This document shows, piece by piece, positions 8,462 through 17,354 of a DNA stretch of 64,000 bases (positions are counted from its first letter, which is position 1; the number at the start of each line of letters is the position of its first letter). The notes below the pieces were generated by a model. The model did no database searches. It was given only the letters and a program-made list of their open reading frames with translations, and was not told where the DNA came from. The DNA is from Streptomyces sp. NBC_01016. Lineage in GTDB: Bacteria > Actinomycetota > Actinomycetes > Streptomycetales > Streptomycetaceae. The position numbers and the translations under genes are program-made. Location: contig NZ_JAPEOQ010000002.1 of NCBI RefSeq assembly GCF_026341035.1, positions 1,426,001 to 1,490,000 on the forward strand, given 5' to 3'.

Positions 8462-9412
8462 TTACAGGTCCAGTACGAGGCGGGAGCCGGCGGCGCAGCG
8501 CGAGACGCAGATCATCATCGAGGCGCTCGCGGCGTGCTCGGCCTCCGACAGGAGGAAGTCGCGGTGTTCGGGGGCGCCTTCGATGACGCGGGTCTCGCAG
8601 GAGCCGCAGATGCCGTCGCGGCACGAGCTGGTGACGTCGATGCCCGCGGTCTCGGCGGCCTCCAGGATCGAGGTGTCGGCGCCGACGGTGAGGGTCTGCC
8701 CCGAGGTGCGGCACTCGACCTCGAACTGGCCGTCGTCCTCGGACCGTTCGGCGACGGGTGCGGCGAACCTTTCGAGGCGCAGTCGGTCGCCGGGGCAGCG
8801 CTCCTCGACGGCGGCGAGCAGCGGCTCGGGCCCGCAGGAGTAGATGAGGGCCCCTTCGGGCAGCCCGGCGAGCGTCGCGTCCAGGTCGATGTGCCCCTGC
8901 TCGTCCTGCGGCACGAGGGTCAAGTCACCTCCCAGAGCAGCCAGTTCTTCGGTGAACGCCATCGAGGCACGCCCCCGGCCGCCGTACACCATGCGCCAGT
9001 CGGCGCCGCGCCGGGCCGCCTCCCTGGCCATCGCGAGGATCGGCGTGACACCGATGCCGCCGGCGATGAACACGTACGCGGGGGCGTCCTCCAGGGCGAA
9101 GTGGTTGCGCGGCTCGGACACGGTGACCTGCTGGCCGGGGCGCAGCTTGGTGTGCACGTGGCGCGAACCACCGCGCGAGGACGGCTCGTTGAGCACACCG
9201 ATGCGGTACGTGCCGCAGTCGGACGGGTCGCCGCACAGGCTGTACTGGCGCACCTGCCCGCCGACGTGCACGTCGAGGTGCGCGCCAGGCGCCCAAGCGG
9301 GGAGTGGCTTGCCGAGCTGGTCGGCGGGCCGGGTCAGCTCGACGGACAGGACGCCGTCGGCCTCCCAGGTCATCCGCCGGACCAGCAGGTCCAGGAGACG
9401 GTCGTCGGTCAT
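8462..9412 (-). CDS. PDR/VanB-family ferredoxin reductase
   Basis: A 316-residue phthalate-dioxygenase-reductase-type protein that passes electrons from NAD(P)H through FMN and a plant-type [2Fe-2S] centre to the Rieske oxygenase. RQYSLCG marks the flavin site. FIAGGIGVTPI and YSCGPEPL mark the nicotinamide-binding domain. SCRDGICGSCET with a later MICVSRC gives the four cluster cysteines in the C-terminal ferredoxin domain. It starts at ATG 9412, 10 bp after the ThDP-enzyme stop. Confidence 0.93.
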   Translation of the reverse strand: MTDDRLLDLLVRRMTWEADGVLSVELTRPADQLGKPLPAWAPGAHLDVHVGGQVRQYSLCGDPSDCGTYRIGVLNEPSSRGGSRHVHTKLRPGQQVTVSEPRNHFALEDAPAYVFIAGGIGVTPILAMAREAARRGADWRMVYGGRGRASMAFTEELAALGGDLTLVPQDEQGHIDLDATLAGLPEGALIYSCGPEPLLAAVEERCPGDRLRLERFAAPVAERSEDDGQFEVECRTSGQTLTVGADTSILEAAETAGIDVTSSCRDGICGSCETRVIEGAPEHRDFLLSEAEHAASASMMICVSRCAAGSRLVLDL

Positions 9413-9422
9413 GGTGGTCTCC

Positions 9423-11051
9423 TTACGCGCCGGGGATCTTCACGGGCGGGGTGAACGGGTTCTTCATCGGGCCGAGCGAGGCGAGGTCGACCTCGACGAG
9501 CGTCGGCCCCTCGGCGCCGACGGCCTGCTCGATCACCGGGCGTGCGTGCTCGGCGTCGGCGATCCGGAGGTACGGCAACCCGCAGGCACGGGCGAGGAGT
9601 TCGAAGTCCGGGGTGGCGAGGTCGACGCCGGAGCGGCGCTCGCTGTAGCGGTCCTGCATATTGCGCAGCACGCCGTAGCCGCCGTCGTTGAAGACCAGGA
9701 CGGTCAGGCGGGGGCGTTCCTGGGCGACGGTGAGCAGCTCGCCGAGGTGCACGGCGAGGCCGCCGTCGCCCGCGATGACGACGGTGGGCCGCTCGGGGTC
9801 GGCGAGCGCGGCTCCGATGCCCATGCCGAGGCCCTGCCCGATGCCGCCGCCGCGCGGGAAGACGTTGGAGCGCGGGTCGTACATCTCCAGGAGCCGGTTG
9901 CCCCAGCTGCTGGACGGGATGGTGACGTCGCGGGCGACGACGGCGTCGCGCGGCAGCACGGCGCGCAGTCCGTCGCAGATGGCGGCCTGGGGGCCGATGT
10001 TGTCGTGGAGCGTGGCGCGTACCTCGGCGCGTACGTCCTTGATTCGCTGGGTCCACGACGGCTCGGCGGGGCGGGCGTGCGGGAGCAGGGCGGCCAGGGC
10101 GTCTACGGCGTCGGCGTGCAGGGTGTGCGCGGCCGGGTAGACGCGGCCGAGGGCGGCGGCGTCGACGTCGATCTGGATGTGGCGGTCGGCGTCGGGGAGT
10201 TGGAGCCCGTAGTCGGCGGTCTCGTTGGAGCGGAAGTGCGTGCCGATGGTCAGCAGAACGTCCGCGTCGGCGAGCAGGGCCCGCCCGGCGGGGGTGGTGG
10301 CGAAGTTGCCGATGACCTGCGGGTGGTCCTCGGGGACCGCGCCGCGCCCGGAGTTGGAGGTGAGCAGCCCGGCGCCGGTCGCCTCGACGAGCGCGGTGAG
10401 CTCGGCGCCCGCGCGGGTGGCACCGCCGCCGGCCCAGATGAGGGGGCGCTCGGCGGAGGCCAACAGGGCGGCTGCGGAGGCCAGTTGGGCGGCATCGATA
10501 GCGGTGGTGACCTGCTCGACGTCCTCGGGAGCGTCCGTCTGCGCCGCGTACTGAAGGTCGATCGGCCACTCCACGCTCGCCGGGCCGCCGGGTGCGGCGA
10601 GCGCGGCGCGGGCGGCGGCGCGCAGGACGGTGCCCGCCTCCTCGGTGGAGCAGACGGTGGCGGCGTACGCCGAGACCGCGTCGAGCATGCCGAGCTGGTT
10701 CTTCGTCTCGTGGATGAACCCGCGTCCGCTGCCCAGGAATTCGGCCTCGACCTGGCCGGTGACGTGCAGCACGGACGTGCCGGAGGCGAGCGCCTCGATC
10801 AGCGACCCGGCCGCGTTGCCCGCACCCGTCCCGGTCGAGGTGAGCGCGCAGCCGATGCCTCCGCGGGCACGGCCGTACGCGTCGGCGGCGTTCACGGCGC
10901 TCGCCTCGTGCCGCACCGGTACGAAGCGCAGCTCGCGGTCGACGGCCTCGACCAGCGGCAGGTTGTGCACGGACACGATGCCGAAGACGGTGTCGACGCC
11001 GAGTTCCTTCAGGACGGCGACGAGGAGGTCACCGCCGTTGGTGTACTGCAT
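9423..11051 (-). CDS. Thiamine-diphosphate-dependent enzyme (benzoylformate decarboxylase/acetolactate synthase-like)
   Basis: A 542-residue three-domain ThDP enzyme. The conserved activating glutamate is E49 in RHEASAVNAADAYGR. The diphosphate/Mg site runs from GDGGLAVHLGEL (near 437) to NDGGYGVLRNM. The middle domain has LIWAGGGATRAGAEL. There is no hydrophobic FAD-specific block that I can identify, so a decarboxylase of a 2-oxo acid or a carboligase is likelier than true AHAS. Within the operon it could decarboxylate a 2-oxo acid produced after ring cleavage. The start at ATG 11051 has GAGGAG upstream. Confidence 0.88.
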   Translation of the reverse strand: MQYTNGGDLLVAVLKELGVDTVFGIVSVHNLPLVEAVDRELRFVPVRHEASAVNAADAYGRARGGIGCALTSTGTGAGNAAGSLIEALASGTSVLHVTGQVEAEFLGSGRGFIHETKNQLGMLDAVSAYAATVCSTEEAGTVLRAAARAALAAPGGPASVEWPIDLQYAAQTDAPEDVEQVTTAIDAAQLASAAALLASAERPLIWAGGGATRAGAELTALVEATGAGLLTSNSGRGAVPEDHPQVIGNFATTPAGRALLADADVLLTIGTHFRSNETADYGLQLPDADRHIQIDVDAAALGRVYPAAHTLHADAVDALAALLPHARPAEPSWTQRIKDVRAEVRATLHDNIGPQAAICDGLRAVLPRDAVVARDVTIPSSSWGNRLLEMYDPRSNVFPRGGGIGQGLGMGIGAALADPERPTVVIAGDGGLAVHLGELLTVAQERPRLTVLVFNDGGYGVLRNMQDRYSERRSGVDLATPDFELLARACGLPYLRIADAEHARPVIEQAVGAEGPTLVEVDLASLGPMKNPFTPPVKIPGA

Positions 11052-11060
11052 GTGAACTCC

Positions 11061-11837
11061 TCAGAGGATGCCGCGGCCGACGCCGCCGCAGACGTCGATG
11101 GCGGTCCCGGTGATGTACGAGGCGCGTGGCGAGAGCAGCGCGACGATCGCGTAAGCGACCTCCTCGGCGCGGCCGAGCCGGCCGAGCGAGACGCCGCGGT
11201 CGGCGGCCAGTTCCGCCTGCCAGTCCTCGTAACTCATCCCGGAGTCCGCGGCGGCGTGCCGGCGCGTCCACTGCCCGGTGTCGATGAGGCCGAGGCAGAC
11301 CGAGTTGACCCGGATGCCATCCGAAGCCAGCTCCTGGGAAAGGGACTTGGAGAGGTTGAGGATGCCGGCGCGGGCGGCGCTCGTCGTGATCAGCCGCGGC
11401 TCGGGCTGCTTGGCGAGCACCGCGTTGACGTTGACGACGGAGGCCGCTTCGGACGCCCGCAGATACTCCCGCGCCGCCTGGAGCGGATTCAGCACGCCCG
11501 CGAACTTCAGCTCCAGCTCGTCGCGCCAGTCGTCCTCGGTCGTGTCGTCGAGGCGCTTCATGCGGGACTGGCCGGCGTTGTTGACCAGTCCGTCGATGCG
11601 CCCGTCGAAGGCCTGCGCGGACGCCGCCACGAAGCCGCGTACGGCGTCGGCGTCGCGCACGTCGCAGGTGGCGGTGAAGAGGCGCTCGTGGGTGCCGAGC
11701 TTCTTCAGGCGGTCGGCGTCGCGCCCGCAGGTGGCGACGTTCGCGCCTTCGTCGAGGAGGGCGCGGACCGTGGCCAGGCCGACGCCCGAGCTGCCTCCGG
11801 TGACCACATAGGTCCGGTCGGCGAGGCCCAGATCCAT
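11061..11837 (-). CDS. SDR-fold protein lacking the canonical catalytic residues
   Basis: A 258-residue short-chain dehydrogenase fold with an intact cofactor motif (TGGSSGVG, residues 13-20) and NNAG (86-89). The catalytic positions are altered. NVNAV replaces the usual N-(I/V)-S-S strand. The YxxxK position reads TSAAR (T152, R156). Variants with TSAARAG occur in other SDRs I have seen, so this is probably a subfamily trait. It could be an isomerase, a dehydrogenase with another mechanism, or a non-redox protein. Start ATG 11837 has GGAGAA upstream. It is followed after 9 bp by the ThDP enzyme. Confidence 0.85.
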   Translation of the reverse strand: MDLGLADRTYVVTGGSSGVGLATVRALLDEGANVATCGRDADRLKKLGTHERLFTATCDVRDADAVRGFVAASAQAFDGRIDGLVNNAGQSRMKRLDDTTEDDWRDELELKFAGVLNPLQAAREYLRASEAASVVNVNAVLAKQPEPRLITTSAARAGILNLSKSLSQELASDGIRVNSVCLGLIDTGQWTRRHAAADSGMSYEDWQAELAADRGVSLGRLGRAEEVAYAIVALLSPRASYITGTAIDVCGGVGRGIL

Positions 11838-11872
11838 AACTCAGTTCTCCAGTACGGAAGTTGGGTGTTGGG

Positions 11873-12622
11873 TCAGTTCATGGTGAATCCGCCGTTGACG
11901 GCGATCACCTGTCCGGTCAGATAGCGGGACTCCTCGGAGAGGAGGAAGGACGCGAACCCGGTCAGGTCGTCGGGCTGCTGCGGCCGGGAGATCGCCCGGT
12001 TCGCGGCGTAGAGACCGTGCCGCTCCTCCGGGACCGTCTCGGTCGCCTCGCATTCGGTGAGGCCCGGCGCCAGCGCGTTCACGGTGATGCCGCGCTCGCC
12101 GAGCTCCCGGGCCATCGCGCGGGTGAGGGCGATGACCGCGCCCTTCGACGTGATGTAGTGCGCGAGCCGGGGCGAACCGTAAAGGGCGGCGTCCGAGGCG
12201 ATGTTGACGATGCGTCCGGTCGGGCCGAACAGCGGGTGCAGCGCCTTGGACACCAGCCAGGGGCCGCGCGCGTTCACCGTCATCAGGCGGTCCCAGGCCT
12301 CGATGTCGATGTCCTGGAACTCCTTGCCGCCGACGCCGTTGGCGAGGGCCGCGTTGTTGACGAGACCGTAGAGCCCGCCCAAGTCACGTACGAACGAGGC
12401 GAGTTCCTCGACGGACGCCGGGTCCGCCACGTCGCAGCGTGCGAAGTGCGCGTCGTGCCCCTCGCTCCGCAGCTCCTCGGCCGCGCGGGCGCCGCGCTCC
12501 GGGTCGAGCTCGGCGAGGACGACCCGGAAGCCGTCCGCGCCGGCCCGGCGGGCCATGGCCAGTCCCAGACCACGGCCCGCCCCGGTCACGACGACCGTGC
12601 GCGCGTCACGCGAGTCAGTCAC
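11873..12622 (-). CDS. SDR-family oxidoreductase (canonical)
   Basis: A 249-residue short-chain dehydrogenase. TGAGRGLG binds the dinucleotide, NNAA is the structural motif, and Ser (NIASDA) with YITSK completes the catalytic set. D39 in VVLAELD at the end of the second strand suggests preference for NAD(H). A likely role is oxidation of a dihydrodiol or a hydroxyacid intermediate. GTG 12622 overlaps the cupin stop by 8 bp, implying translational coupling. Confidence 0.92.
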   Translation of the reverse strand: MTDSRDARTVVVTGAGRGLGLAMARRAGADGFRVVLAELDPERGARAAEELRSEGHDAHFARCDVADPASVEELASFVRDLGGLYGLVNNAALANGVGGKEFQDIDIEAWDRLMTVNARGPWLVSKALHPLFGPTGRIVNIASDAALYGSPRLAHYITSKGAVIALTRAMARELGERGITVNALAPGLTECEATETVPEERHGLYAANRAISRPQQPDDLTGFASFLLSEESRYLTGQVIAVNGGFTMN

Positions 12623-13136
12623 GGGTGACGCCGTGCATCGGCGAGTACTCGGGGTACGAGGGCACCTGCGGCTTCTGCGTGCCGATGACCACGCAGAACA
12701 GGGCGTCGGTGTCGCCCTCGTTCTTCAGCGAGCGGGTCACACCGGCGGGCACCACGATCATGTCGCGGTAGCCGAGGGTGCGGTACTCGACCTCGTCCGG
12801 GCCGCGGTGGACGCCGACGCGAACCTCGCCCTCCAGGACGAAGAAGGCCTCCTCCACGTCGTGGTGGGTGTGGGCCGGGCCCTCGGCGCCGGGCGGAAGC
12901 AGCATGTTGGAGAAGGTGAAGCCGCCGGACGGCAGGATGCGGCTGTCGCCCTCGTGGTTGCCGGTGGCGCCGGAGCCGACGTAGCGGATCTGGCCGCGGC
13001 GGTACTGCTTGCCCGCCTTCTCCTGGAAGGAGAGCGTGTCGAAGTCGGCGACGCGGGACTCCTTCGACGCGATCAGCGAGTCGGTGTACGTGCCGAGGTC
13101 GCCGCCGTTGTCGTACTCGGTGGTGGTCAGAGGCAT
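12615..13136 (-). CDS. Cupin-domain protein
   Basis: A 173-residue single-domain cupin. HTHHDVEEAFFVLEGEVRV is cupin motif 1 with His, His and Glu metal ligands. Motif 2 is weaker (YRDMIVVPAGV...SLKNEG) and seems to lack the usual histidine. The N-terminal 60 residues are family specific. It could be a ring-cleavage dioxygenase, an isomerase or a binding protein. The start at ATG 13136 has GAAAGG upstream. Confidence 0.82.
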   Translation of the reverse strand: MPLTTTEYDNGGDLGTYTDSLIASKESRVADFDTLSFQEKAGKQYRRGQIRYVGSGATGNHEGDSRILPSGGFTFSNMLLPPGAEGPAHTHHDVEEAFFVLEGEVRVGVHRGPDEVEYRTLGYRDMIVVPAGVTRSLKNEGDTDALFCVVIGTQKPQVPSYPEYSPMHGVTRD

Positions 13137-13158
13137 GGTGTGAGCCTTTCGGGGTGCG

Positions 13159-13929
13159 TCAGCGGGTGACGATGTGCAGGTGGGACAGGACCCAGGCGTT
13201 GAACCGCTCGGGCTGTTCCTGGTTGGCGAGGTGACCGGCGTCCTTGACGATCACGTAGGCCGTCTTGTGCAGGCCGCCGGCGATGACCTGGGAGGCCTCG
13301 ACGCCGGTGACCTTGTCGCGGTCGCCGCAGATCACGAGCGTGGGCGCGGAGACGGCGGACAGTTCGGGGCGCAGGTCGGCGCCGGCCATGGCCTCGGCGG
13401 CGTACCCGTAGCCGGGCAGTCGCACGGAGGAGGCCATGGTGTCGACGACCCGCTCGACGAGTTCGGTGGGCGCGAGGTCCGAGACGAGGCGCGGCCCGCG
13501 CTTCTCGGCGAACGCGCGCGGCCCGGCCTCCGCCAGCTCCGCGGCGCGCGCCCGCATCCCGGCCGCCTTCGCCTCGTCGGTGCCGGAGCCCGCGCTGGAG
13601 TCGGCGACGATCAGCGAGTCGACGAGGTCGGGGTGACGGGTCGCGAGCCGCAGCGCGATGACACCGCCCCACGAGACACCGAGGACGTGCGCCGACGGGC
13701 CGTACGAGCGGATCAGCTCCGCCGCGGCGTCCGCGAATCCGTCGAGGTCCAACGGCCCTTCCGGGTCGGGGGACTTGGCGTATCCGGGCGCGTCCCAGGC
13801 GATGACCCGGGCGTGCGGGGCGAGCCCTTCGAGCTGCGGCGCGAACGCGGCCGACGAGGAGCCGATGCCGTGCAGGCACAGCAGCAGCGGACCTTCGTCG
13901 CCCGCCTCTTCGACATGTATGCCGGTCAC
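13159..13929 (-). CDS. Alpha/beta-fold hydrolase
   Basis: A 256-residue hydrolase with oxyanion motif LCLHGIGSS, nucleophile elbow GVSWGG, an acid in ICGDRDKVTG and His in DAGHLANQEQPE. This arrangement matches meta-cleavage-product (C-C bond) hydrolases and carboxylesterases. In this operon a ring-fission-product hydrolase is the natural reading. GTG 13929 overlaps the preceding stop as GTGA, so translation is probably coupled to the aspartate-dehydrogenase-like gene. Confidence 0.88.
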   Translation of the reverse strand: MTGIHVEEAGDEGPLLLCLHGIGSSSAAFAPQLEGLAPHARVIAWDAPGYAKSPDPEGPLDLDGFADAAAELIRSYGPSAHVLGVSWGGVIALRLATRHPDLVDSLIVADSSAGSGTDEAKAAGMRARAAELAEAGPRAFAEKRGPRLVSDLAPTELVERVVDTMASSVRLPGYGYAAEAMAGADLRPELSAVSAPTLVICGDRDKVTGVEASQVIAGGLHKTAYVIVKDAGHLANQEQPERFNAWVLSHLHIVTR

Positions 13930-14720
13930 AGGATCTGCCCCGAGCGCCCGGCGAGCGCGGCCACCGACCGCAGCACCGCGTACGGCACGACCTGGCTGGT
14001 CGCCGGGTTGCCCGGGTCGGGCCGGTGCGCGACCTCGAAGCGGTACGCGCCGTGCTCCCCGGACGCCTCGATGACGTGCCGGGTGCGGGTGGCCCCCGGA
14101 TCGGCGACGACCTCGACCCGCACAGCGTCCAGGTCGCCGACGGCGAGGGCGACCGAGGCGGCCACGTTCGTCGACTTGGGGAACTTCACCGGCACGTCGC
14201 GCGCCGTGCCCGACATGACCTCGACGGGTCCGGTCGCCGAGCGCATGCGCCCCAGCAACTCCTCGTCCATCCAAGGCTGTTCGAGGGTGGAGGGAAGCTT
14301 CGTGGTGGTGAGCCGGACGTCCTCGATCGGCCCCAGGGCCCGCACGGCCTGGAGCAGATCGAGGCCGCCGACCGCGCCGCCCGTGAAGTACACCCGGCCG
14401 GGACCGGCGTCGAGCAGCCGCTTGGCGAGCTCGTCGTCGGTGAGGGCCCCGGTCGAGGCCACGAGCAGATCGGTGCCGGAGGTGAGGACGTGCTCGCCCC
14501 ACTCCCGTACGACGCCTTGACCTGCCGCCTCGACGATCAGGTCGCACAAGTCGATGGCCTCGTCGAAGGTCACCTGCGGCGCGGGCGCCGCCTCGCCGAG
14601 CGGCCGGTTGTCGACGATGCACGTCAACTCGGCTCCCTGGACGTCGCCTTGGGCGAGCGCCGTGCCGACGACGCGGCCGATGGCGCCCCAGCCGACGAGT
14701 CCGACCTTCAGCGTGCTCAT
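13926..14720 (-). CDS. L-aspartate dehydrogenase-like protein (DUF108/NadX family)
   Basis: A 264-residue Rossmann protein opening MSTLKVGLVGWGAIGRVVG, with GGAVGGLDLL and KFPKSTNVAASVALA typical of the aspartate dehydrogenase family. The family oxidises aspartate to iminoaspartate, or runs the reverse. In an aromatic-degradation operon it more likely acts on a related amino or oxo acid, or releases ammonia from a nitrogen-containing substrate. That is inference. AAGGAG precedes ATG 14720. The start overlaps the VOC dioxygenase stop as ATGA. Confidence 0.85.
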   Translation of the reverse strand: MSTLKVGLVGWGAIGRVVGTALAQGDVQGAELTCIVDNRPLGEAAPAPQVTFDEAIDLCDLIVEAAGQGVVREWGEHVLTSGTDLLVASTGALTDDELAKRLLDAGPGRVYFTGGAVGGLDLLQAVRALGPIEDVRLTTTKLPSTLEQPWMDEELLGRMRSATGPVEVMSGTARDVPVKFPKSTNVAASVALAVGDLDAVRVEVVADPGATRTRHVIEASGEHGAYRFEVAHRPDPGNPATSQVVPYAVLRSVAALAGRSGQIL

Positions 14721-15640
14721 TTCTGTGCTCCTTCCGGAATGACCGGTGACTCCGGCGAACCGGCCATGTGACAGCGGATCTCCTTCGACGGCGCCCCCGC
14801 CGTGCCCCACAGATCGGACAGCTCCGGCACCCGCCGCCACACCTTGGCGATCCACCGGTCCTCGACGATCTGCGCGACCTCGGACGTGTACTCGCAGACG
14901 AGCCCGGTCGGGTCGGTGAAGTAGGAGAAGGTGTTGTTGCCCGGCCCGTGCCGCCCAGGACCCCACTTCGGGACGATCCCGTGGTGCCGGAGCCGCCCGA
15001 GCCCGCGCATGAAGTGGTCGACCGAACTCATCTCGTACGCCACGTGGTTGAGGGACACCCACTCGGCCTGGTTGAACGCGATGCAGTGGTGGTCGGCGTT
15101 GCAGCGCAGGAACGCCATCTGGTGCTCGGACCAGTCGGACACACGCAGGCCGAGGACGTCGCAGTAGAAGGCGACGGCGGCGTCGATGTCGGGGGTGTTG
15201 AGGACGGTGTGCGTGACGCCGACCGGCACGGCCGTGTCCTGCCCGCGCGGCGCCACCGCCCAGGTCTCGGCGGACAGCTCGACGAGCCGGCCCTCGTGGT
15301 CGTGGAACCGGAGGCCGTAGCCGCCACCTACCTGGTCGAGCGGTCCAGGCCCCGCGACCGGCACGATCCCGCGGGCCTCCAGGCGGCGCGCCGCCTCGTC
15401 GATCTCGGCGGGGGTGGTGACGGCGAACACGAGGCGGCCGAGGCCGGTGCGGTCGGAGCGGGTGAGCTGGAGGGCGTGGTGCTGCTCGCCGGTGCCGCGC
15501 AGCCAGCTCGCGCTGTGCTCGGACTCGACGACCTCAAGGCCCCAGGCCTCCTCGTAGAAGTCGGTGGCCTCGGCGAAGGAGGGGGTGAGCAGTTCGACGG
15601 AGCGCAGCGCGCGCAGCCGGGCGATCGGGGGGTGGGACAT
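14717..15640 (-). CDS. Extradiol-type ring-cleavage dioxygenase (VOC/type I)
   Basis: A 307-residue two-domain vicinal-oxygen-chelate protein. The C-terminal catalytic domain shows the 2-His-1-carboxylate set: H144 in GVTHTVLNTPD, H199 in LNHVAYEM and E250 in VCEYTSE. This points to meta-cleavage of a catechol-like ring. The N-terminal VOC repeat lacks the set, as usual in type I enzymes. ATG 15640 follows CAGGAG. An upstream in-frame ATG at 15742 would overlap the aldehyde dehydrogenase gene. Confidence 0.9.
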   Translation of the reverse strand: MSHPPIARLRALRSVELLTPSFAEATDFYEEAWGLEVVESEHSASWLRGTGEQHHALQLTRSDRTGLGRLVFAVTTPAEIDEAARRLEARGIVPVAGPGPLDQVGGGYGLRFHDHEGRLVELSAETWAVAPRGQDTAVPVGVTHTVLNTPDIDAAVAFYCDVLGLRVSDWSEHQMAFLRCNADHHCIAFNQAEWVSLNHVAYEMSSVDHFMRGLGRLRHHGIVPKWGPGRHGPGNNTFSYFTDPTGLVCEYTSEVAQIVEDRWIAKVWRRVPELSDLWGTAGAPSKEIRCHMAGSPESPVIPEGAQK

Positions 15641-15662
15641 CTCAGGAACTCCTGGATCGTGG

Positions 15663-17147
15663 TCAGTTGGCCCAGGGGAGCGGGGCTTCGGACGTGCCCC
15701 AGTACAGGGACTTCTGGCGTTGGTAGGCGCGGATGGCGTCACGCCCCTTCTCGGTGCCGAGGCCGCTGTCCTTCATCCCGCTGAACGGGGTGGACGCGCT
15801 GAACTGCTTGTACGTGTTGATCCACACGGTGCCCGCGTCGATCCGGCGGGCCAGGTTCCAGGCGGCGCGGTGGTCGCGGGTCCAGATCCCGCAGGCCAGG
15901 CCGTACACGGAGTCGTTGGCCTGGCGGACGAGGTCGTCCTCGTCGTCGTAGGGGAGGACCACCAGGACCGGGCCGAAGATCTCCTCCTGGCAGGTGCGGG
16001 AGTCGTTCGGCAGTCCGGCGAGGACGGTGGGCAGGTAGTACGCGCCGTTCTCGTACGCGGGGCCCTCGGGCGCGGCGCCGCCGCACAGCACCTCGGCGCC
16101 TTCGGAGCGGGCGAGGTCGACGTAGGCGGCGACCGAGTCCCGGTGCTTCTGGTGCACGAGCGGACCGACCTGGGTGTCGGGATCGGTCCCGGGCCCGACG
16201 CGCAACTTCCCTACCCGCGAGACGAGTTCATCGACAAACGACTCGTACAGCGACGCGTGGACGAACAGTCGCGAACCCGCGATGCAGGACTGCCCGCTGG
16301 ACGAGAAGATCCCGAACATCACGCCCGCGAGGGCCTGTTCGACGTCCGCGTCGGCCCGCACGATCGTCGGCGACTTGCCGCCCAGTTCGAGGGAGGCGGG
16401 GATCAGCTTGCGCGCGGCGATCTCGGCGATGGAACGGCCGGTCTCCGTGCCGCCCGTGAACCCGATCCGGCCGACGAGGGGATGCCGTACGACGGCGTCG
16501 CCGACGACCCGTCCGCTGCCCGGGAGTACGGACAACAGGGCGGTGGGCAGGCCGAGTTCGGCGAGGGCGCGGGTAATGATCCGCCCGAGCTTCAGTGAGA
16601 CCAGCGGGGTCCAGGCGGCCGGCTTGAGCAGCACCGCGTTCCCGGCGGCCAGGGCGGGCGCGATCTTCTGCGCGTCGCTGGCGACCGGGGAGTTCCACGG
16701 GTTGATCGCCCCGACGACGCCGATCGGCTCGTGCACGCTCATCGTGACGTACGGGCCGCGCGAGGGCGTGATCGCCTCCTCGGCGGTCTCCAGGGTCGCG
16801 GCCAGGTACCGGAAGGTGCCGGCCGCGCTGAGCGCGAGCGCTTTCGTCTCGGTGAGGGTCTTGCCGGTGTCGGCGGTCTGCGTCGCGGCCAGCTCGTCGG
16901 CGGCCTCCTCGGTCAGCTCCGCGATCCGGTACAGGAGCCGGGCCCGCTGGTGGGGGAGAAGCTCGCGCCAGGCCGGGTCCGCCGCGGCCGCTGCCGCCGC
17001 CCGCGCGGCCTCGTCGACGTCCTCGGCGGACGCGGTGTGCAGCGTGGCGAGCACCTGGCCGGTGGCGGGGTTCACGGTGTCCAGCGGAGCGCCGCCGCCG
17101 CGTCGCCACTGGCCCGCGACGAGGATTTCGGTGGGGTGGTGGGACAC
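15663..17147 (-). CDS. Aldehyde dehydrogenase, first gene of the Rieske operon
   Basis: A 494-residue NAD(P)-dependent aldehyde dehydrogenase of betaine-aldehyde/2-hydroxymuconate-semialdehyde type. LELGGKSP holds the general-base Glu and SSGQSCIAGSR the catalytic Cys. FTGGTETG is the cofactor loop. It likely oxidises a semialdehyde arising from ring fission. GTG 17147 has GGAGG upstream. Nine further genes follow on the same strand with gaps of at most 55 bp, so 17147 is the probable operon head. Confidence 0.93.
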   Translation of the reverse strand: MSHHPTEILVAGQWRRGGGAPLDTVNPATGQVLATLHTASAEDVDEAARAAAAAAADPAWRELLPHQRARLLYRIAELTEEAADELAATQTADTGKTLTETKALALSAAGTFRYLAATLETAEEAITPSRGPYVTMSVHEPIGVVGAINPWNSPVASDAQKIAPALAAGNAVLLKPAAWTPLVSLKLGRIITRALAELGLPTALLSVLPGSGRVVGDAVVRHPLVGRIGFTGGTETGRSIAEIAARKLIPASLELGGKSPTIVRADADVEQALAGVMFGIFSSSGQSCIAGSRLFVHASLYESFVDELVSRVGKLRVGPGTDPDTQVGPLVHQKHRDSVAAYVDLARSEGAEVLCGGAAPEGPAYENGAYYLPTVLAGLPNDSRTCQEEIFGPVLVVLPYDDEDDLVRQANDSVYGLACGIWTRDHRAAWNLARRIDAGTVWINTYKQFSASTPFSGMKDSGLGTEKGRDAIRAYQRQKSLYWGTSEAPLPWAN

Positions 17148-17354
17148 GGCGGAGCCTCCGGCGTACGGGAGTTGACTTGCTGAAGTGCTAGAAAGCTAAG
17201 CGCTTAAATGTTTTCCCGCAAGACCCTGCCGCCGGAAGCTTCGTGCTTCTCATGACTTCAGATGCCTAAGCGCCTAACCATTGACCGCTAAGGAGTTGGC
17301 TTCTACTGTCGCCGCAATCCCCTCGTGTTCGCGTGCTCGCGGAAGGACCCCTCC
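17148..17354. promoter_or_regulatory. Divergent promoter region with two TAAGCGC-type operator candidates
   Basis: The 207-bp gap separates the divergent aldehyde dehydrogenase and MFS genes. TAAGCGCTTA at 17197-17206 is a perfect palindrome. TAAGCGCCTA at 17267-17276 differs by one base, 70 bp away. Both lie in CTAAGCGCnTAA contexts. Two matching sites between divergent catabolic genes suggest a shared repressor, perhaps the local MarR or TetR-MarR protein. Confidence 0.55.
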
